NCBI GenBank assembly: GCA_964019135.1
Contig: OZ025255.1
Span: 7,068,001-7,132,000 of the forward strand
Length of the DNA: 64,000 nucleotides
From: Arenicola marina
Lineage: Eukaryota; Annelida; Polychaeta; Arenicolidae
Reading direction: 5' to 3'
Shown here: positions 58,101 to 64,000 of the stretch, piece after piece
Layout of the letters: the number at the start of each line of letters is the position of its first letter
How positions within the stretch are numbered: the stretch's first letter is position 1
Notes under the pieces: generated by a model
What the model saw: the letters and a program-made list of their open reading frames with translations, nothing else
The model's database searches: none
What the model was told of the DNA's origin: nothing
Position numbers and translations under genes: made by a program

Positions 58101-59343
58101 ACCACACCGACAAACGTCTTTATCTGGCAGTACTGTTCTCCCTACCACACCGACAAACGTATTTATCTGGCAGTACTGTTCTCCCTACCACACCGACAAA
58201 CGTCTTTATCTGGCAGTACTGTTCTCCCTACCACCCCGACAAACGTCTTTATCTGGCAGTACTGTTCTCCCTACCACCCCGACAAACGTCTTTATCTGGC
58301 AGTACTGTTCTCCCTACCACACCGACAAACGTCTTTATCTGGCAGTACTGTTCTCCCTACCACACCTACAAACGTATTTATCTGGCAGTACTGTTCTCCC
58401 TACCACACCGACAAACGTCTTTATCTGGCAGTACTGTTCTCCCTACCACACCGACAAACGTATTTATCTGGCAGTACTGTTCTCCCTACCACACCGACAA
58501 ACGTCTTTATCTGGCAGTACTGTTCTCCCTACCACACCGACAAACGTCTTTATCTGGCAGTACTGTTCTCCCTACCACACCGACAAACGTCTTTATCTGG
58601 CAGTACTGTTCTCCCTACCACCCCGACAAACGTCTTTATCTGGCAGTACTGTTCTCCCTACCACACCGACAAACGTATTTATCTGGCAGTACTGTTCTCC
58701 CTACCACACCGACAAACGTCTTTATCTGGCAGTACTGTTCTCCCTACCACACCGACAAACGTATTTATCTGGCAGTACTGTTCTCCCTACCACCCCGACA
58801 AACGTCTTTATCTGGCAGTACTGTTCTCCCTACCACACCGACAAACGTCTTTATCTGGCAGTACTGTTCTCCCTACCACACCTACAAACGTATTTATCTG
58901 GCAGTACTGTTCTCCCTACCACACCGACAAACGTCTTTATCTGGCAGTACTGTTCTCCCTACCACACCGACAAACGTATTTATCTGGCAGTACTGTTCTC
59001 CCTACCACACCGACAAACGTATTTATCTGGCAGTACTGTTCTCCCTACCACACCGACAAACGTCTTTATCTGGCAGTACTGTTCTCCCTACCACACCGAC
59101 AAACGTATTTATCTGGCAGTACTGTTCTCCCTACCACCCCGACAAACGTCTTTATCTGGCAGTACTGTTCTCCCTACCACCCCGACAAACGTCTTTATCT
59201 GGCAGTACTGTTCTCCCTACCACACCGACAAACGTCTTTATCTGGCAGTACTGTTCTCCCTACCACCCCGACAAACGTCTTTATCTGGCAGTACTGTTCT
59301 CCCTACCACCCCGACAAACGTATTTATCTGGCAGTACTGTTTC
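52155..59343. repeat. 7.2-kb array of 43-bp monomers, about 167 copies
   Basis: Monomer TATCTGGCAGTACTGTTCTC plus CCTACCACMCCGACAAACGTMTT. It differs mainly at CACCCC/CACACC and CGTCTT/CGTATT. The translation cycles through all three frames with a 43-residue period, which creates frames of 542 and 1548 codons. Five rare markers (GCGAC, CGCACC, AAATGTA, GTGCTG, ACCTAC) recur exactly 1333 bases apart (56301/57634, 56521/57854, 57031/58364), equal to 31 monomers. They prove a recent block duplication. Confidence 0.96.
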
Positions 59344-59344
59344 T

Positions 59345-60000
59345 ATGTCGACGATGTGATAATGTCCCGTTAAAAATAATTTTCTTTTTGAGTGATAACC
59401 ACTCGCTGCTGCAGATTTATAACATTTGACCAAATTACCTTTAATTTGCGCAGTGTTTCAAAGGTTAATTTAACCGCAATCGATCATTTAACCACACATC
59501 GGCTGAACACGCCTTCTTTGCATAGTCCAGAACTATATCTGATCACTGAATGTGCGGTAGAAGTTCCTTTGCCATCTTAGTGACAATACGTGTACCAAAT
59601 TCTTCGGCTGTGAGGATCTGAAGGTTTCAATTGAGCGGACGACGGCAGTAACCTTCACGGGTCTTATGCAATTTACCTTTTTTTATAGCATTGTCTTGTA
59701 CGTTGCTGATTAGATTAAGTCTTGTCAGAGTTATAGATTTTTACCAGGTATGAGATTGTACGAACTATAAAATGTTGACATTTATTTATATCTACCAGGC
59801 ATATGTAATTTAAGGAATATATTTGGCACCTTGTAGTAGAGCTATATTTGTATGGAACGCTGCGTGGTAAGGTTCCTCATATGGATCGATTGAAACTAGT
59901 GTACTAACATTGCCAGTATTTTAGGTGACAGATATTTCCCATGTAGCCGGCAGCCCCGCTATGGCATAGACTGTTACAGTACACATATTGACTTATTCTT
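59345..60000. other. AT-rich unique region
   Basis: No repeats and no supported gene. Confidence 0.35.
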
Positions 60001-60292
60001 GAGAATGATCCGCCTTCTCAGCTGTTCAATGGCTTTAGCTTTGGCAGGCCAAAGTTGGCACTCATTGTTTCGACAGAAGACATTTGCAAAACAGCCAAAG
60101 GAATCGACATACTTGGAATTTCTTATAATTTAATCACATTGCTGCCAACTGGGTTCCCTCCTGTGCTGTCTTGTTTGGCCTTGTCCACTGCTGCTTTGTA
60201 TATGTGGCTGAGGTTGCCGTGTGGGCAGATTGGAGGCTTTATGTTCCCAACAGATTTTAATGTCAAACCACGTCAGTATTTTGGGAAAGGTA
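60001..60292 (+). CDS. Possible exon, unknown protein
   Basis: Open from about 59992, with a weak acceptor at 60003 (TTATTCTTGAG) and a fair donor at 60293 (GGGAAAG/GTATTTT). The translation is protein-like and non-repetitive. It has FNGFSFGRPKLALIVSTED, a hydrophobic part (LPTGFPPVLSCLALSTAALY) that could span a membrane, and GGFMFPTDFNVKPRQYFGK. I recognise no family, and no partner exon was found nearby. It could be a host exon or a mobile-element relic. Confidence 0.25.
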
Positions 60293-60384
60293 TTTTGTTT
60301 TGTAGTATAACACATGTAGATGTCCTATGGTATAATGTAGTGACCAGCTGCTCAACGTCATTAAGTAGCTTGTCTACATGCTAA

Positions 60385-62160
60385 GTGAACCTCTGTGGTT
60401 GATGGGTACTGAATTACAGATATATACAAACTACCGTTTACCATAAGCATGCGAACAAGTTGAAGAAGACACTTTACTTAAATGGCGCAAAAATGAGAAA
60501 ACATTTAGTTTTTTGCTTCTTTATTACGTCGGGGACTTGATGATAAAACTAATTTCTGGCACGCACGTGGCTGGCGACCATTGTGACACCAGGTCTTGGA
60601 TGAAACCATCCAACAACACTTTGCGACTGGGAACTTTCGAAAATAGTTTGTAACCTCCCAGGGTGAAACTGGACTACGGTTTGTGCGAGAAAATACACAT
60701 GGTTTATCTCACCACAAATCTCCTATGCTATCGTCGCCAAAAAGCTAGGGCCGGATATGGGAGACTTGTACGGAGGGAAACAAATTTCGCACTCTGAGCC
60801 AATGCAATATGGTCGCCATAATGGTCTGTTGATTTAGTTTATCTCTCGGACTCGAAAACTAGTCTTAATTTTGCCGCTTCGTTCCCGTAGAAGGTCGAGC
60901 ATCCAAAGTTCTGCATAGTATATGAAATGATAGATTAACAATGACATTTGCACTAACACTTGCTTCAAATACAATGGAAAATATGGCTAAAATATTGTTT
61001 TTGACGGTCGCTCGCAAGTTAGAAACTGCAGTCACGCGTATGCAGGCCCCTGGCTTTGTTGCCAGGAGTGATGGGGTCAAGCAGGGATTATGGTTACACT
61101 AATCGAGCCGTCAAATGATACAAAGGTTACGGATAAAATCGCTTAAAGGCCTTGTCGAACAAAAATTTATAATGGTTGAAACCGCTTGAGCGAGGAACAC
61201 TTCGAACCAGACCGGTTAATGTCGCCTTAATTTCTGTGACAGTTGCGTAAACACGCCGGCCAGTCCACGACAGACTGCGTTTTTACATTTGGCCTATTCG
61301 TTCAAAAAGATTGGGTAAGAAAGGTCTATGCACTGTAGGTAACCGGTGGTTCTCGGCATTCACGCAAGACATTGAAAGCCAAATGTGGATCATTTCATTG
61401 ACCGGGCCAAAGCGGTCGTTGAACTGAAATACTCTGCCAAAGGGGGAACCAGAAGGTTATCAGTACTGTCAACCATGGTTTCTATATATATTCACAATAA
61501 CGTCCAATAAACCGATTTTAAAGTAACTGTTGGAAAATATTTGTTGTCACCAAAAGCATGAAACCACGAGGTTTGTTGTACTTTTTATTTTCCTAATTTT
61601 TTCTTTGCAGCTTCGTGTATATATTAAGAAGTCTCACTCCGCCAATACATCACAACTCACACAAGTCTTACATCATAGAACATTTGTTCGCCGTCCAAAA
61701 GACGATTGACATTGGAACGGAAGCCTCTCCCATTGAATACGGTCTTTACGTTGAATATAGCAGCTGTTAACGCATCCTACCCATAATTCAGCAAAGTCTT
61801 AGGAGTGACCCTCAAAACGCCAAACGAGGCCTCCTAAACGTCTTCATAAACATAGCATTTTAATACATATACTTGTTTAATGACAAAAGTACCCATACTC
61901 ACACCTTACGAAGTATTAAGGAATGTTTACTACGAAGCCATGTGTACACTCGGGTCGCCAGCAACACGGAAGGCTGTCGTTATACACTTCCGCAACTCGC
62001 ACTTTATCATTCTTCGCACACACTTCACAAGCACCAAATCACGGGACATACAAATAGTTCTACAAGACTGGTTTAGGATCCAACAGGGGTGAACGACAAC
62101 CGACCGTTCTAAAGGCTAGCACGCTTTACACAATCAAGGACCACTACACGCATGGCTGGC
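60385..62160. other. Unique AT-rich region, no firm gene
   Basis: About 1.8 kb. An ATG-initiated frame at 61880-62092 (70 codons, MTKVPILTPYEVLRNVYYEA at its start) looks protein-like but matches nothing I know. All else is featureless. Confidence 0.3.
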
Positions 62161-62164
62161 CTTT

Positions 62165-62360
62165 ATGCCTCAATCAATATGCCTTAATCAAGGAATCTTT
62201 ATGCCTTAATCAAGGAACATTTAGGCCTTAAAATCAAGGAGCCTTCAGGCCTTAATCAAGGAACCTTTAGGCCTTAAAATCAAGGAACCTTTATGCCTTA
62301 ATCAAGGAACCTTTAGGCCTTAAAATCAAGGAGCCTTTATGCCTTAAAATCAAGGAGCAA
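62165..62360. repeat. AATCAAGGAACCTTTAGGCC repeats, about 8 copies
   Basis: Units of 22-26 bases with CCTTAATCAAGGAACCTTTA and a variant CCTTAAAATCAAGGAGCC. Unit length varies by AA insertion. Confidence 0.85.
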
Positions 62361-63574
62361 TCTTCACATATTGGACTGACCAAAGATGACTTTTTTTCTG
62401 TGTTTTTTTTGTTATTTCAAGCATTTGTTGAGATGTGTTTACACATCCAAAACTCAGTGGACCAGAAGTGCTAAGGGAACTAAATCAAGCCAAAGACCAG
62501 GCGTCTAGTGGCAGGTAACACACCTACAGTGGCGGCAACAAGTGTTCTGCAACGTAAACAACAACAAAGTGATTATTATACATCAATACGGCTAGCACAA
62601 ATAAGCAACTGAAAAGTGAACTACAGATACACCGATAGACAACTGAATCTTCTGACAAAGAAAACACAGGTGCAAAACTCTCTTAAACACGGACTGCTGA
62701 TGAGCTCTGATAGGAGCCGCCGTGCCCGGGTTCATGGGGCTGATCACCATTGGAGCGACACCACACGCACGCAACATGGAAGGATAATTTATTTTCTTAA
62801 ACAATATTGCTTCAAGCACAAAACCGCATTTGAAGGCTGTGTTTAGAGGTTTTATGGTGTCTAGCGTCTAAAATAACGTTTTCTTTATCATAAATATTTC
62901 TTGCGACCAGCAGTAGCCACATAGCTTGAAGCATGCGCGTGTACATATATATATATATATATATTTATATAAATCTGCCGCAAAACTGGCCATCCACTGC
63001 CAACCCTTCCAGATTCCTATATATATAGACAGAGTACCAAGATAGTTCAATGAAATATAAGGTATTGAGACCGATTATTGTAGAGCACGCTATCAGCTAA
63101 ATGTAGATAGCGTGGCTGCATGGCTAGCTACAGCGTAGGTAAGGTTTACCCGGGTAACATTCAAAGAATGCAGATACCGAACGAACTTCACAGTCGTCCG
63201 CAGGATAGCGAATTACTTTATGATTCATGATTCATTATGATTCATACATTTATCCCAGTAACAGTATCCCCAGCCACAGAGGCTTATCTGGTGGGTGACA
63301 ACATGTTCTTTCAAATTCAGTGACAAGTTTCAAGCATTTAGAAGTTACACCTTAATTTTGTGTATATTTACAACGCTTAAACTGTATGCACTGTATGTTT
63401 GCGAGGCGGGGGCGTTGATAAGAGGGCCTTAGCAAGTGAATACCATATAAATACCAAGTCTACCGGCCACAGACATCTTAACCAGGCATGACAACACTTT
63501 TGTCAGGTTTCCTATTTTCCAGAATATTAAATAGCGTTGCTCAAGTTAGAAGTTGGGCGTCAGGTCGCGCCATA
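62361..63574. other. Unique region with (TA)n tract
   Basis: Contains a TA microsatellite at 62945-62970. A GC-richer island at 62695-62780 interrupts AT-rich DNA. It has short frames on both strands but no recognisable domain or paired splice sites. Confidence 0.35.
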
Positions 63575-64000
63575 CGACATCGCACACCGATACATCCCCG
63601 ACCAGGCCCAGTACACCACGTGCACACCGATACATCCCCGACCAGGCCCAGTACACCACGTGCACACCGATACATCCCCGACCAGGCCCAGTACACCAAG
63701 TACACACCGATACATCCCCGACCAGGCCCAGTACACCACGTACACACCGATACATCCCCGACCAGGCCCAGTACACCAAGTACACACCGATACATCCCCG
63801 ACCAGGCCCAGTACACCACGTACACACCGATACATCCCCGACCAGGCCCAGTACACCACGTACACACCGATACATCCCCGACCAGGCCCAGTACACCACG
63901 TACACACCGATACATCCCCGACCAGGCCCAGTACACCACGTACACACCGATACATCCCCGACCAGGCCCAGTACACCACGTACACACCGATACATCCCCG
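63575..64000. repeat. 40-bp minisatellite, at least 10 copies
   Basis: Monomer TACATCCCCGACCAGGCCCA plus GTACACCACGTACACACCGA, nearly identical copies. The only variants are CACGTGCAC in the first two and CCAAGTAC in two. It runs off the window end. Confidence 0.95.

Noticed and set aside
54727-59373. 1548-codon open frame with LAVLFSLP...YCSPYHPDKR repeats
   Set aside because: The 43-bp monomer has no stop in any forward frame, so the frame cycles through all three. There is no start context, splice site, non-repeat domain or codon bias. The same holds for the 542-, 968- and 452-codon frames.

Overview
The window is animal nuclear DNA, most likely from a marine invertebrate. The phylum cannot be settled from sequence alone. 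It holds one intron-rich gene with clean GT-AG splice sites, tRNA-derived SINEs, foldback MITEs, a decayed THAP/P-type DNA transposon, and about twenty unrelated minisatellite arrays. By my reckoning the arrays fill roughly 60 percent of the 64 kb. There is no bacterial gene organisation: no operons, no ribosome-binding sites and no compact coding.

The one gene I recognise with confidence is Homer, the postsynaptic scaffold with an EVH1 domain and a C-terminal coiled coil, on the + strand. Eight exons between 40975 and 47258 join in matching phase. They align to vertebrate Homer with no gap through the whole EVH1 domain. The missing two-residue first exon (Met-Gly) can be placed at 16879-16883. 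There an ATGGG followed by a consensus donor lies just downstream of a TATA-less promoter-like stretch (YY1, NRF-1 and ETS motifs). The predicted protein is 376 residues, close to the 354-361 of human Homers. Intron 1 would then be 24 kb, two thirds of it a single 67-bp minisatellite.

Layout. 1-14200: minisatellites of 56, 42, 31, 23, 17, 71 and 22 bp, separated by short unique spacers, two minus-strand SINEs and one MITE inserted cleanly into the 17-bp array. 14214-16512: a 325-bp foldback MITE next to a decayed THAP/P-like transposon. 16740-16883: putative Homer promoter and exon 1. 16884-40974: Homer intron 1, with a foldback element, two related dispersed repeats, the 16.3-kb 67-bp array, a 53-bp array and a 20-bp array. 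40975-47258: Homer exons 2-9, with minisatellites in introns 2, 4, 5 and 7, several ending within a few bases of a splice site. 47259-51800: short 3' UTR, a 3-kb 34-bp array and a 68-bp array. 52150-59340: a 7.2-kb 43-bp array. 59345-63575: mostly unique AT-rich DNA with one exon-like open stretch. 63575-end: a 40-bp array cut by the window edge.

Most long open reading frames here are products of tandem repeats whose monomers lack stop codons, and they are not annotated as genes. The biological interest lies in how minisatellites have been born from, and pressed against, the splice sites of a conserved neuronal gene, and in the nested history of arrays and inserted elements.
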